DNA of 64,000 bases from Pandoraea fibrosis. GTDB lineage: Bacteria > Pseudomonadota > Gammaproteobacteria > Burkholderiales > Burkholderiaceae. The stretch spans positions 3,162,001 to 3,226,000 of the forward strand of contig NZ_CP047385.1 in the NCBI RefSeq assembly GCF_000807775.2. The letters are read 5' to 3'. Of the stretch, positions 25,298-33,499 are shown piece by piece. The notes under the pieces were generated by a model that saw only the letters and a program-made list of their open reading frames with translations, ran no database searches and was not told the DNA's origin. Every line of letters begins with the position of its first letter. Position 1 is the stretch's first letter. The position numbers and the translations under genes are program-made.

Positions 25298-26206
25298 ATG
25301 TGGTTCAAGAATCTTCAGTTGCACCGAATTCCTGCCGGTTGGTCCATGAGCGTCGCGCAAATGGAAGAGGCGCTCGAGAAGCACGCCTTCCGCGAGGGCG
25401 GCAGCCTCGAAATGCAAGTGCAGGGCTGGGCGCCGCCGCGTGAGGGCGGCGAACTCGTGCACAGCATCAACCGCCAGTTCCTGTTGGCCTACCGCGCCGA
25501 GAAGAAGCTGCTGCCGTCGACCGTGGTCAATCAGGTCACGCGCGCCAAAGCGGCCGAGCTTGAAGAGCAGCAAGGCTTCAAGCCGGGCCGCAAGCAGATG
25601 AAGGAACTCAAGGAGCAGGTGACCGACGAGTTGTTGCCGCGTGCGTTCGGTATTCGCCGCGACACGCGTGTGTGGATCGACCCGGTCAATCGCTGGCTGG
25701 TGATCGATGCCGCTTCGCCCGCCAAGGCCGACGAAGTGCGCAGCCTGCTGCTCAAGACGCTTGATATCACACTCGAGAACGTGGAACTCAACGAAGCGCC
25801 GGTGTCGGTGATGACGTCGTGGCTTGCCGGCAACGATGCGCCGGGGGGCTTCACCGTCGATCAGGACGTGGAACTGCGCTCGAACACCGACGAGAAGGCC
25901 GCCGTGCGCTATGTGCGTCACCCGCTCGACGGTGCGGATGTGCGTCAACACATCGAAGCGGGCAAGCGCTGCACCAAGCTTGCCATGACGTGGAACGATC
26001 GCATCTCGTTCGTGCTGACCGACAGCTTCGTCATCAAGCGCGTGACGCCGCTCGACATCATCAAGGACGCCGCCGACCCGACGGCCGAAGGCGAGGCCGA
26101 GAAGTTCGACGCCGACGTTGCCCTCATGACCGGCGAACTCGCTCGCATGCTCGACGATCTGATCGAGGCTGTGGGCGGTGAGCGTCAGATGGACAAGGCT
26201 GCCTGA
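25298..26206 (+). CDS. rdgC: Recombination-associated protein RdgC
   Basis: A 302-residue nucleoid-associated protein forming a DNA-encircling ring dimer that limits RecA loading. The full-length family pattern is visible: [11 protein letters not shown] start, [58 protein letters not shown], and [12 protein letters not shown] near the C-terminus. Length equals the E. coli protein (303). A -10-like TAAAAT (25262-25267) lies just upstream. A strong terminator follows, so it is probably monocistronic. Confidence 0.96.
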   Translation: MWFKNLQLHRIPAGWSMSVAQMEEALEKHAFREGGSLEMQVQGWAPPREGGELVHSINRQFLLAYRAEKKLLPSTVVNQVTRAKAAELEEQQGFKPGRKQMKELKEQVTDELLPRAFGIRRDTRVWIDPVNRWLVIDAASPAKADEVRSLLLKTLDITLENVELNEAPVSVMTSWLAGNDAPGGFTVDQDVELRSNTDEKAAVRYVRHPLDGADVRQHIEAGKRCTKLAMTWNDRISFVLTDSFVIKRVTPLDIIKDAADPTAEGEAEKFDADVALMTGELARMLDDLIEAVGGERQMDKAA

Positions 26207-26252
26207 CGCGACGCGTATTCGTCTGTCGCGAACTCGCGAGTCTCGCAAGACA

Positions 26253-26289
26253 AACGCCGCGATGCCCGTAGGGGCGTCGTGGCGTTTTT
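26253..26289. terminator. rdgC terminator
   Basis: A 15-pair stem (26253-26267 with 26272-26286, two G-U pairs) and a four-base loop are followed by a T-run on the plus strand. It lies between convergent rdgC and the SDR gene and may act in both directions. Confidence 0.88.
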
Positions 26290-26315
26290 GCGTTTGATGC
26301 GTCGTGCGCTCCGGA

Positions 26316-27026
26316 CTATGCGCGTGCGGCCGGGTCCAGCAGATAAATGCCCTGCGAGAGCGCTTGCTTGACCTGACGCGTGGCGTCGTCCACGGACACT
26401 TCCTCTGCTCCGGCCTCGATGGCGTCGAAGGCCTGACGCACGACGTCCGACGGTGCCAGCTTCTCTGCCTCGAAACCGCGCGTGAGGTCGGTATCGATGT
26501 ACCCGGCATGCAAGCCGACCACCTGCGTGTGCTGCGGGCGAAGTGCCTGACGCAGGCCGTTCGTCAGCGACCACGCCGCCGACTTGGTAATCGAATACTC
26601 GGGAAGCGCGTCCGAGCTGATCCAGCTAACGATCGAGAGCACGTTGAGCAGGGCGCCGCCGCCGTTGCGTCCCAGCGTGCCGGCGAAGGCCTGCGACATG
26701 GCCAGTACGCCGAAGAGGTTGGTCTCCAGCGTCTCACGCAGCAGTTCCGCCGAGCCTGGGCGCGTCAGGCCTTCCGTCACGCGCGCGATGCCCGCATTGT
26801 TGATGAGCAGCGTGACGTCACCGGCCAGCCGGGCAGCGGCGGCCACGTCTTCCGGACGGTTCACGTCCAGCTTGACCGGGATCACACCCGGCAATGTGAC
26901 GTTGGACGGATCGCGTGAACCGGCGTACACCTTCCTCGCGCCGCGTGCGAGCGCCTGTTTTGCAAACTCCAGCCCCAGACCGCGATTGGCACCGGTGACG
27001 AATACGACGGCATCTTTGATCTTCAT
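26316..27026 (-). CDS. Short-chain dehydrogenase/reductase
   Basis: A 236-residue classical SDR. Cofactor motif TGANRGLG (residues ~11-18), NNAG (NINNAGIAR region) and the active-site YSITK with an upstream Ser (IVSWISS) are all intact. GGAG lies seven bases before the ATG at 27026. It is divergent from a TetR gene with two operator-like repeats between them, so it is probably the regulated target. The substrate is unknown. Confidence 0.92.
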   Translation of the reverse strand: MKIKDAVVFVTGANRGLGLEFAKQALARGARKVYAGSRDPSNVTLPGVIPVKLDVNRPEDVAAAARLAGDVTLLINNAGIARVTEGLTRPGSAELLRETLETNLFGVLAMSQAFAGTLGRNGGGALLNVLSIVSWISSDALPEYSITKSAAWSLTNGLRQALRPQHTQVVGLHAGYIDTDLTRGFEAEKLAPSDVVRQAFDAIEAGAEEVSVDDATRQVKQALSQGIYLLDPAARA

Positions 27027-27098
27027 TTCAGAACTCCAGCAAGGGATGAGACCGCGCGAGCCATAGGGCCGACATGCGGTTTGGGCTATACTGCATGA

Positions 27099-27116
27099 CA
27101 ATTGTGATCGCCATCG
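27099..27116. promoter_or_regulatory. TetR operator candidate O1
   Basis: CAATTGTGATCGCCATCG is an imperfect dyad centred on GATC. The surrounding 23 bases (27096-27118) match the second copy at 27155-27177 at 19 of 23 positions. It lies just downstream of TATACT (27087-27092), a likely promoter element. Confidence 0.6.
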
Positions 27117-27157
27117 TCATGGGGTGATGCATTGTGCCGAGTGGGATGCCGGCATGT

Positions 27158-27175
27158 CAATGGTGATCGACATTG
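27158..27175. promoter_or_regulatory. TetR operator candidate O2
   Basis: CAATGGTGATCGACATTG is a near-perfect palindrome (CAATG-nn-GATC-nn-CATTG). It is 59 bases from the related copy and 57 bases before the TetR start codon. Paired copies in a divergent TetR/target spacer are the classical autorepressor layout. Confidence 0.65.
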
Positions 27176-27231
27176 TCTTTTTCGATGGCCGCGATAGGTG
27201 CGATTGCGCAAGCGGACGTGAGGAGCAGGAG

Positions 27232-27828
27232 ATGGGCATTTCCAGAGAGCAGGCCGCAGAAAACCGCGAGGCGATTATCGCCGCGGCGGAACGGCTGTTT
27301 CGTGAGCATGGGGTAGACGCCGTGGGACTGACGGCGCTCATGAAAGCGGCCGGTTTCACCCAGGGCGGGTTCTACAACCACTTCAAGTCGAAGGATGCGC
27401 TCGTCGCCGCGGTCATGGCGCGCGCGGTTGCGGCCAGCGAAGGGGCGCTGGCGGGAGGGGATCCGGCGTTGGAGGTGGCGTTATCGCCCGAGGAGCGTGT
27501 CGGACGGTATCTGTCGCCCGCCCATCGGGACGACGTGGCATGCGGCTGTCCGATGGCGGGATTCGCTGGCGATGCGCCACGCCTCGGTGACGAGGCACAG
27601 GCGTGCTATGCGAAAGGCCTGTCGGAGGCGATCGCCCGGATGTCGGCAGCGGGTGTCGAGCGGGGGCTGAGCCCGGAACAGGCGACGCAAGCGGCGATGG
27701 CACGCTTCGCGCAGATGGTCGGCACGCTCGTCCTGTCGCGTGCGGTCTTGAGTGCCGACCCCGTGTTGTCCGACGCGTTACTGGCCGCAGGGCGTCAGGC
27801 GCTCAACGGGCGCGGGGCGCACGACTGA
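27232..27828 (+). CDS. TetR-family repressor
   Basis: A 198-residue TetR regulator. The helix-turn-helix is in residues ~10-57 (GVDAVGLTALMKAAGFTQGGFYNHFKSKD), followed by a ligand-binding domain with the motif CGCPMAGFAGDAPR, whose two Cys residues could be redox- or electrophile-sensitive (inference). AGGAGCAGGAG precedes the ATG at 27232; upstream in-frame ATGs would place coding sequence across the operator repeats. It is divergent from the SDR gene. Confidence 0.9.
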   Translation: MGISREQAAENREAIIAAAERLFREHGVDAVGLTALMKAAGFTQGGFYNHFKSKDALVAAVMARAVAASEGALAGGDPALEVALSPEERVGRYLSPAHRDDVACGCPMAGFAGDAPRLGDEAQACYAKGLSEAIARMSAAGVERGLSPEQATQAAMARFAQMVGTLVLSRAVLSADPVLSDALLAAGRQALNGRGAHD

Positions 27829-27847
27829 ACGCACGGCCGGGACGTTG

Positions 27848-28753
27848 TCAGCGCTGCGGCCAGCGCCACGTTGCGCGCAACCGATCGCGCAGAAAATCCA
27901 CGAACGCGCGTGTGCGCGGCGCGAGGTGCCGGCTATGCGGATAGACCGCATGCAGTGGCGACGCGGGGATTTGCAGCGATGGCAGCACACGCACGAGGCG
28001 GCCTGCCTGGATATCGTCCCCGACATCCCAGATGGACTTTTGCGTAATGCCTGCGCCATGCAGTGCAAGCTCGTGGGCCGTGTCGCCATCGTCGACGACA
28101 TAGGTATCGCGCACCTGAATTCGTAACGTTTCGGATTGCCACACAAAGCGCCAGTCGCCGTGCGGTGCGTGGCCGAACAGAATGCAATCGTGCTGTTGCA
28201 GATCGCCCGCGTCCTGCGGCGTGCCGCGCCGGGCCAGATAGTCGGCGGACGCGACCAGCACGCGGTAGTTCGGGGCCAGTTCCTGAGCGACGAGGCTGGA
28301 GTCGGGCAGGGTGCCGACGCGGATGGCAACGTCGATACCGTGTGCGACCAGATCGACCCACAGATCGCTCAATTCGAGATGCACCTTCAGATCCGGATGC
28401 CGTTCGCGAAACGCGACCAGCAGCGGGGCAAGGTGGCGGCGTCCGAATGCGCGCGGGGCGCTGATTCGAAGCACGCCGCCAACGGTGCCTGCCTGACGCG
28501 TCATCAACCGCTCGGTCTCGCTGATCTCCGCCAATATGCGCTGGCAGCATCCGTGAAATACCTGACCCTCTTCCGTGAGCGCCTGCTTGCGCGTCGTGCG
28601 ATTGAGCAGGCGCACGCCCAGGCGCTGCTCGAGCAGCCCAAGCCGCTTGCTGACGACCGCGAGCGACAGGCCAAGCTCTCGCGCCGCCGCCGACATGCTG
28701 CCCGTGGTAACGACCCGGTCGAAGAGGGTGAGGTCCAGCGTCTGGTCGATCAT
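27848..28753 (-). CDS. LysR-type regulator
   Basis: A 301-residue LysR regulator with the helix-turn-helix SMSAAARELGLSLAVVSKRL and the LNRTTRKQALTEEG wing. The effector domain begins near residue 92 (GGVLRISAPRAFGRRHLAPL). It belongs to the DsdC/CrgA-like subgroup with C-terminal LHAVYPHSRHLAPRTRAFVDFL. It is divergent from the two-SDR operon at 28934-30464, its likely target, across a 180-base spacer. The effector is unknown. Confidence 0.9.
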   Translation of the reverse strand: MIDQTLDLTLFDRVVTTGSMSAAARELGLSLAVVSKRLGLLEQRLGVRLLNRTTRKQALTEEGQVFHGCCQRILAEISETERLMTRQAGTVGGVLRISAPRAFGRRHLAPLLVAFRERHPDLKVHLELSDLWVDLVAHGIDVAIRVGTLPDSSLVAQELAPNYRVLVASADYLARRGTPQDAGDLQQHDCILFGHAPHGDWRFVWQSETLRIQVRDTYVVDDGDTAHELALHGAGITQKSIWDVGDDIQAGRLVRVLPSLQIPASPLHAVYPHSRHLAPRTRAFVDFLRDRLRATWRWPQR

Positions 28754-28933
28754 CGCGGTTCGATTCTCAAAAATTTGAAGAGAGTCATTCAGTTTCTCCG
28801 GGGATTATCGTTCGTCGCGACGAGGATCACAATGGCGCCAAGACATCGCGCAACGGTGCTTGCCTTGGGAGGCAGGGTTGCCCAGCGATGTCGTAGCGCA
28901 TTCATCGTTACGATCACTTTCTGGAGGCTCATC

Positions 28934-29647
28934 ATGTTCAATTTCGAAGGTCAGCGCGTGTTGGTCATTGGCGGTAGTTCCGGTATCGGCCGTGCGGCAG
29001 CTCAGGCGTTCGCCAAAGCCGGTGCCGCGGTGACGATTGCCTCGCGGAATCAGGCCAAGCTTGACGACGCGCTCGCCACGATCGGCACCACGGCTCGCGC
29101 TGTCGTGCTCGACACAGGGGATGCGGCGGCCGTGGAGCGATTCTTTGCCGATCACGCCCCCTGGCAGCACGTGGTCATTTCGGCCGCACAAACGCCGACC
29201 GGGCAAGTTCGCAAGCTCTCGCTGGAAGATGCGCACACGGCTTTCGGCAGCAAGTTCTGGGGTACGTATCACGTGGCACGCTATGCACGGATCGAAGACG
29301 GTGGCTCGCTCACCCTGACGTCGGGGTATCTGAGCGTGCGTCCGAGTACGTCGTCGGTCGTGCAGGGCGCGATCAACGCGGCGATCGAAGCGCTGGGTCG
29401 CGGGCTGGCGCTGGAACTGTCTCCGGTGCGTGTGAATACCGTGTCGCCGGGCCTGACGGTCACGCCGTTGTGGAACAAGCTGGCCGAAACCGATCGCGAG
29501 GCGATGTATCGCAACGCGGCCGAACGGTTGCCGGCGCGCCGTGTGGTGGCTGCCGAGGACGTTGCCAACACGATTCTCTACCTGGCCGGCACGCCGAGTG
29601 CGACGGGCTCGACCGTGCTGATCGACGCCGGTGGCGCGATTGCCTGA
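28934..29647 (+). CDS. SDR-fold protein lacking the usual Tyr/Lys catalytic pair
   Basis: A 237-residue Rossmann-fold SDR with an intact nucleotide motif GGSSGIGRAAAQAFAKAG and the C-terminal GSTVLIDAGG. Where classical SDRs have YxxxK before the AAxEAL helix, this protein reads VVQGAINAAIEAL: the Tyr and Lys positions align with Gln and Asn. A Ser remains in TLTSGYLS. It may be a non-catalytic or mechanistically divergent SDR, though close relatives of this type are common. The ATG at 28934 has GGAGG six bases upstream, and a much longer in-frame upstream extension is not supported. It is followed by an intact SDR 25 bases downstream. Confidence 0.88.
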   Translation: MFNFEGQRVLVIGGSSGIGRAAAQAFAKAGAAVTIASRNQAKLDDALATIGTTARAVVLDTGDAAAVERFFADHAPWQHVVISAAQTPTGQVRKLSLEDAHTAFGSKFWGTYHVARYARIEDGGSLTLTSGYLSVRPSTSSVVQGAINAAIEALGRGLALELSPVRVNTVSPGLTVTPLWNKLAETDREAMYRNAAERLPARRVVAAEDVANTILYLAGTPSATGSTVLIDAGGAIA

Positions 29648-29672
29648 CGGTCATCGTTCTGGAGACTGAGTC

Positions 29673-30464
29673 ATGAATATCGATCTGAAGGAAAAGGTGG
29701 CGCTGGTCACGGCGTCGACGGCAGGTATCGGGTTCGCCATCGCTTACGGGCTCGCGGCAGCCGGGGCCACGACTCTTGTCAACGGCCGTTCGAAACAGCG
29801 TGTCGATGCTGCCGTTGAGAAGTTGCGCGAGGCGCTGCCGGACGCGCAGGCGCGTGGCGTGGCGGCGGATCTGGCGACGGCCGAAGGTTGCGAGGCGCTC
29901 GTCGGCGCCGTGCCCGACGTCGACATTCTCGTGAACAACGCGGGCATTTTTGGCCCGCAGGACTTCTTCGAGGTGCCCGACGAGGTGTGGCAGCGCTTTT
30001 ACGACGTCAACGTGCTGTCGGGGGTGCGGCTCTCTCGCGCGTATTTACCGGGGATGGCAGAGCGCGGCTGGGGGCGTGTGATCTTCATTTCATCGGAGTC
30101 CGCATTAAATATCCCTGAAGACATGATTCACTACGGTATGACCAAGACCGCGCAACTGGCGGTATCTCGCGGTCTGGCCAAGCGCATGCGCGGCACGGGT
30201 GTCACCGTCAACGCCGTGTTGCCCGGCCCGACGCTCTCGGACGGTATGGTCGAGATGCTGCATGAATCGGGCGTGGCGGCGAACGCCGATATGGCGCAGG
30301 CGGCGGCCGAGTTCGTGCGCGAGAACCGGCCCAGTTCGATCATCGGACGTGCGGCTACCACGACGGAAGTGGCGAACATGGTGGTCTATGTTGCATCGCC
30401 GCAAGCTTCGGCAACGACCGGGGCGGCGCTACGCGTTGACGGTGGTGTCGTCGATTCCCTCTGA
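29673..30464 (+). CDS. Short-chain dehydrogenase/reductase (classical)
   Basis: A 263-residue classical SDR with cofactor loop TASTAGIGFAIA, NNAG (LVNNAGIFGP), active-site Ser in FISSESA and YGMTK. The C-terminal GAALRVDGGVVDSL is typical of this FabG-like group. GGAGA precedes the start by about eight bases. Second gene of the LysR-linked two-SDR operon. The substrate is unknown; the pair could form a hetero-oligomer with the Tyr/Lys-less partner upstream (inference). Confidence 0.93.
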   Translation: MNIDLKEKVALVTASTAGIGFAIAYGLAAAGATTLVNGRSKQRVDAAVEKLREALPDAQARGVAADLATAEGCEALVGAVPDVDILVNNAGIFGPQDFFEVPDEVWQRFYDVNVLSGVRLSRAYLPGMAERGWGRVIFISSESALNIPEDMIHYGMTKTAQLAVSRGLAKRMRGTGVTVNAVLPGPTLSDGMVEMLHESGVAANADMAQAAAEFVRENRPSSIIGRAATTTEVANMVVYVASPQASATTGAALRVDGGVVDSL

Positions 30465-30479
30465 GGTGAGTGTCAGATG

Positions 30480-30497
30480 GCCGGCCGCCCGGCCGGC
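30480..30497. terminator. GC-rich hairpin after the two-SDR operon
   Basis: GCCGGCC and GGCCGGC form a seven-pair stem around GCCC, 15 bases after the SDR stop. There is no T-run, so it is a weak terminator candidate. Confidence 0.4.
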
Positions 30498-30687
30498 GTC
30501 AGGTTGCCGCCATCGCCGTGTCAGATCGGAAATGGTGCGCTGCGCAAGCGCTCAAGCCCTTTGTGATGCAGAGACCTCGATATAAGGCAAACGCCGTATA
30601 CCCGGATCACTTTCGGGTATCCCTTTCGATAGGGATTGCCTAGAATTGAAGCGTGCCATCCCGCCATGTCGAAGTTAGGAGGCCGCT

Positions 30688-30837
30688 ATGCTCACAGGGA
30701 GCTTGATTGCAATGTTGGTGATTGTGCTGGTCGTCGGCGCTGCCGTCGCCTGGCTGGTGGATCGCAACTGGTGCCGGGAGCACCCGTCGGCACGGCATAC
30801 GTGGCGGCGGCAGCGTCGTAACGTCCGGCACGGTTGA
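30688..30837 (+). CDS. 49-residue single-pass membrane protein
   Basis: The frame encodes 49 residues: a hydrophobic N-terminal helix (LIAMLVIVLVVGAAVAWLV) followed by a strongly basic, Arg/His-rich C-terminal half. It starts at an ATG with AGGAGG five bases upstream, a stronger site than most genes here, and it ends before a classical terminator at 30878. TAGAAT (30639-30644) is a possible -10. The predicted topology is an N-in anchor or uncleaved signal with a basic tail. Function unknown. The SD, promoter and terminator make it a credible small gene. Confidence 0.65.
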   Translation: MLTGSLIAMLVIVLVVGAAVAWLVDRNWCREHPSARHTWRRQRRNVRHG

Positions 30838-30877
30838 CTCTCGTTAGACCGCTAGGGGAACGCCTCCCCACAAATGA

Positions 30878-30903
30878 AAAGCCCGCCTTCCGGCGGGCTT
30901 TTT
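30878..30903. terminator. Bidirectional terminator between two small genes
   Basis: AAAGCCCGCC-TTCC-GGCGGGCTTT with further A and T flanks forms a ten-pair stem with T-runs in both directions. It separates the 49-residue and 62-residue genes, which converge on it. Confidence 0.9.
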
Positions 30904-30937
30904 GTTACTTCAGACACCTCAACAGCAGGCTGGACGC

Positions 30938-31126
30938 TCAGGCAACGGCCTGAAGGACATACTTGCCCTGGACAGTCAGGCGCGGGGACTTCTCACCCGA
31001 GGCCAACTCTTCCCACTCGATCAGTTTGCTTTCAAGCAGCGATTCGAGGTCCGGGCGATTGTGCTCCACTTGCTCCGGAGCGTCCTTGACCAGCATCAGG
31101 GTGGCAAATTCATGATGACTCAGCAT
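30938..31126 (-). CDS. Conserved small protein of unknown function
   Basis: A 62-residue soluble protein: MLSHHEFATLMLVKDAPEQV, then an acidic helix DLESLLESKLIEWEEL and a short beta end RLTVQGKYVLQAVA. GGGAG is placed seven bases before the ATG at 31126. Similar short proteins beginning MLSHHEFATLMLVKDAP are, from memory, frequent in Burkholderia, which supports a real gene. The ending looks like a winged-helix wing, so it may be a minimal transcriptional regulator (weak inference). Confidence 0.75.
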   Translation of the reverse strand: MLSHHEFATLMLVKDAPEQVEHNRPDLESLLESKLIEWEELASGEKSPRLTVQGKYVLQAVA

Positions 31127-31289
31127 CTTTCGTCTCCCGGTTTGCGGTTCCACACAGGGGGGTCCCTCGTCAGGGACTTTAAGGATAGGTCACGAATATG
31201 GCACTTGCGCGACAAAATTCGCACTTTCGATGCTGCTTTGCAGCACTTCTCGTGTTGGACTTTCCCACCGCCAGCATAGGCTTTCGTGA

Positions 31290-31305
31290 TGACATTGGCA
31301 TGTCA
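31290..31305. promoter_or_regulatory. Palindrome TGACAT-N4-ATGTCA
   Basis: Perfect six-base inverted arms separated by TGGC. The spacing suits a dimeric helix-turn-helix protein. It is upstream of minC and of the divergent 62-residue gene. Confidence 0.45.
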
Positions 31306-31316
31306 ATCGACTAGCA

Positions 31317-31343
31317 TTTGCATACGCCAAAAGCGTATGCAAA
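31317..31343. promoter_or_regulatory. 11-bp perfect inverted repeat upstream of minC
   Basis: TTTGCATACGC and GCGTATGCAAA are exact complements around CAAAA. It could be an operator or, if transcribed, a stem-loop; a T-run follows only after a 12-base gap, so a terminator is less likely. Confidence 0.5.
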
Positions 31344-31478
31344 ATGCACGATTTTTTGCGGTGCAGCAATGGTGATATTTGGGCAAATCGCTGCGTTATC
31401 GCGCTTATTTGCGGTTTGCTCGCACGCAAGAACGGTAGAATGCCCAATTTGCCAGCAATTCGCGCACAACAACCTGAC

Positions 31479-32231
31479 ATGCCGCAAAAGAAAACGCCGT
31501 ACTTCGAGTTACGCAGCGGAGCAGTCGATACCCTGCATTTCGTTGTCAAGACGCCTCAACTGGATACGTTGCGCACCGAATTGGCGCAGCGATTCGAGGC
31601 AACCCCGGAGTTTTTCGCAGGCGACACGGTCGCCATCGACGTACGGCGTCTGGCCGGCGACGAGCGGGTTGCCGTGCCCGCGCTGGCTGAAATGCTGGCC
31701 GAATTCCGCATGAAGCCGATCGGCGTGGTAGCCAACAGCGAGCAGGCCGATTGGGCAGTGGTCGACGGTCTGCCGCGGCTCGACAGCCATGAACGTCGCG
31801 TATCGCGTGCGTTGCGCGAGAGCGAGGCGGCACCCGAACCGGCGGCGGAGCCTGGTGAAACGGCCTCGGCACCGGCGGTGTCCGAGGGTAGCGCTGTGCC
31901 CTCGACCATCATCGACAAACCCTTGCGTTCGGGCCAGCAGGTCTATGCAAAAGGGGATCTGATCATCCTCGATTTGGTCAGTTACGGGGCCGAGGTGATC
32001 GCGGAAGGTAATATTCACATTTACGCGCCGCTGCGGGGGCGGGCACTGGCAGGGGTGAAGGGCAAGCTCGATGCGCGCATCTTCTGTACCTGTCTGGAGC
32101 CCGAGCTGATTTCCATCGCCGGTATATACCGGACTGGCGAATATGCGCTGCCGCCCGATGTGCAGGGGCGTTCGGTGCAGGTGCGGCTGGTAGACGACAA
32201 ACTGATTTTCGAGCCCCTCGGGCTCAAATGA
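31479..32231 (+). CDS. minC: Septum site-determining protein MinC
   Basis: A 250-residue inhibitor of FtsZ ring assembly. The N-terminal domain (residues 1-105) is followed by a Pro/Glu/Ala-rich linker (~110-145). The C-terminal beta-helix ([20 protein letters not shown] through EPLGLK) contains [23 protein letters not shown], the MinD-binding signature. The start [14 protein letters not shown] is preferred by analogy with Burkholderia MinC; an ATG at 31440 is possible, but a promoter-like TAGAAT overlaps it. First gene of minCDE. Confidence 0.94.
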   Translation: MPQKKTPYFELRSGAVDTLHFVVKTPQLDTLRTELAQRFEATPEFFAGDTVAIDVRRLAGDERVAVPALAEMLAEFRMKPIGVVANSEQADWAVVDGLPRLDSHERRVSRALRESEAAPEPAAEPGETASAPAVSEGSAVPSTIIDKPLRSGQQVYAKGDLIILDLVSYGAEVIAEGNIHIYAPLRGRALAGVKGKLDARIFCTCLEPELISIAGIYRTGEYALPPDVQGRSVQVRLVDDKLIFEPLGLK

Positions 32232-32274
32232 TTCGTAGCTAAATTCATCCTCAAGTTTGGGAAGGCATCGACAG

Positions 32275-33090
32275 ATGGCAAAAGTGATTGTGGTGACCTC
32301 TGGCAAGGGTGGTGTCGGCAAGACGACAACCAGCGCCAGCTTTTCCGCCGGCCTCGCCTTGCAGGGGCACAAGACGGCAGTCATCGATTTCGACGTCGGC
32401 CTGCGCAATCTCGATCTCATCATGGGTTGCGAGCGCCGTGTCGTGTACGACCTGATCAACGTGATTCAGGGCGAAGCAAATCTTAACCAGGCGCTTATCA
32501 AAGATAAGGCCTGCGAGAACCTGTTCATCCTGCCCGCCTCGCAGACGCGCGACAAAGAAGCGCTCACGCAAGCGGGTGTCGAGAAGGTCATCAAGGACCT
32601 GGCCGACATGGGCTTCGAATACATTGTGTGCGACTCGCCCGCCGGTATCGAGTCGGGCGCATTGCTCGCCATGCATTTTGCCGACGAAGCGCTCGTGGTC
32701 ACGAACCCCGAAGTGTCGTCGGTGCGCGACTCGGACCGCATTCTGGGCATTCTGTCGTCGAAGACGAAGCGCGCCATCGAAGGCGGCGAACCGATCAAGG
32801 AGCACCTGCTCATTACCCGTTACAACCCGAAACGTGTCAACGACGGCCAGATGCTGTCGCTCGAGGACATCCAGGAAATTCTGCGAATCAAGCTCATCGG
32901 CGTGATTCCGGAATCGGAGTCAGTGTTGCACGCCTCTAACCAGGGTACGCCGGCGATTCATCTCGACGGCACCGACGTGGCCGACGCCTATCGCGACGTG
33001 GTGAGCCGATTCAAGGGCGAAGACAAGCCTATGCGCTTTACCGACTATCAAAAGCCGGGGCTGTTGCAGCGCATTTTCGGCTCGAAGTAA
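32275..33090 (+). CDS. minD: Septum site-determining ATPase MinD
   Basis: A 271-residue membrane-cycling ATPase that recruits MinC to the poles. The deviant Walker A GKGGVGKTTTSAS (with the signature first Lys), the switch motif VCDSPAGIE and the C-terminal amphipathic membrane-targeting helix (KPGLLQRIFGSK) are all present. GGAAGG lies nine bases before the ATG. It follows minC by 43 bases and precedes minE by nine. Confidence 0.97.
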   Translation: MAKVIVVTSGKGGVGKTTTSASFSAGLALQGHKTAVIDFDVGLRNLDLIMGCERRVVYDLINVIQGEANLNQALIKDKACENLFILPASQTRDKEALTQAGVEKVIKDLADMGFEYIVCDSPAGIESGALLAMHFADEALVVTNPEVSSVRDSDRILGILSSKTKRAIEGGEPIKEHLLITRYNPKRVNDGQMLSLEDIQEILRIKLIGVIPESESVLHASNQGTPAIHLDGTDVADAYRDVVSRFKGEDKPMRFTDYQKPGLLQRIFGSK

Positions 33091-33099
33091 GGAGCGCCC

Positions 33100-33354
33100 A
33101 TGTCCTTCCTGTCCTTCCTCCTGGGGGAGAAGAAAAAGACCGCCGCCGTTGCCAAAGAGCGCCTGCAGATCATTCTGGCGCACGAACGCGCGGGCTCGTC
33201 GCCGCCGGCAGATTATCTGCCAGCCCTGCAACGCGAGCTGGTCGCTGTCATCTCCAAGTACGTCAAAATCGCACAAGACGACATCAAGGTCAGCGTCGAG
33301 CATCAGGACAACCTGGAAGTGCTCGAAGTGAAGATCGAACTGCCGCAGACCTGA
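33100..33354 (+). CDS. minE: Cell division topological specificity factor MinE
   Basis: An 84-residue protein that stimulates MinD ATPase and drives pole-to-pole oscillation. It has the N-terminal membrane/MinD-interacting helix ([20 protein letters not shown]), the anti-MinCD segment [15 protein letters not shown] and the topological domain ([20 protein letters not shown]). Length is normal. SD AAGGAG lies six bases before the ATG. A strong bidirectional hairpin follows. Confidence 0.97.
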   Translation: MSFLSFLLGEKKKTAAVAKERLQIILAHERAGSSPPADYLPALQRELVAVISKYVKIAQDDIKVSVEHQDNLEVLEVKIELPQT

Positions 33355-33413
33355 ACGGTCCTGGCAGGACGGCGCCGCCAGACATCGCGGTGCCCGTCAG
33401 ATGTTCCGACAAG

Positions 33414-33453
33414 CGAAAGCCCGCCACCCTCGATGAAGGGTGGCGGGCTTTCG
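33414..33453. terminator. Terminator after minCDE
   Basis: A perfect 17-pair stem (33414-33430 with 33437-33453) around CGATGA lies between convergent minE and the DUF1571 gene. The T-run is short (TTT inside the stem end), but stem stability is high. Confidence 0.8.
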
Positions 33454-33499
33454 TCGTGCTTGCTTCCGTGACCAGCGCCGGTCTGCGGTACGCGTCGCG

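Larger units (their letters stand above)
31127..31478. other. Intergenic region before minC
   Basis: 352 bases without a supported gene, A/T-richer than the surroundings. It contains two palindromes (31290-31305 and 31317-31343) and a TAGAAT -10-like element at 31436-31441 ahead of the chosen minC start. The small-protein promoter lies at its left end. Confidence 0.55.

Noticed and set aside
28136..28933. N-terminal extension of the first SDR across the LysR gene
   Set aside because: The extension runs antisense through the real LysR gene. The ATG at 28934 has a perfect GGAGG and gives a standard SDR start.
31317..31343. Inverted repeat as an intrinsic terminator
   Set aside because: The stem is not followed directly by a T-run on either strand, and no gene ends nearby on the plus strand. 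It is better kept as an unexplained palindrome.
31344..31478. Longer N-terminal extension of minC
   Set aside because: The added residues are not conserved-looking, lack an SD and would place coding sequence over a -10-like element. The start at 31479 gives the usual MinC N-terminus and 250-residue length.
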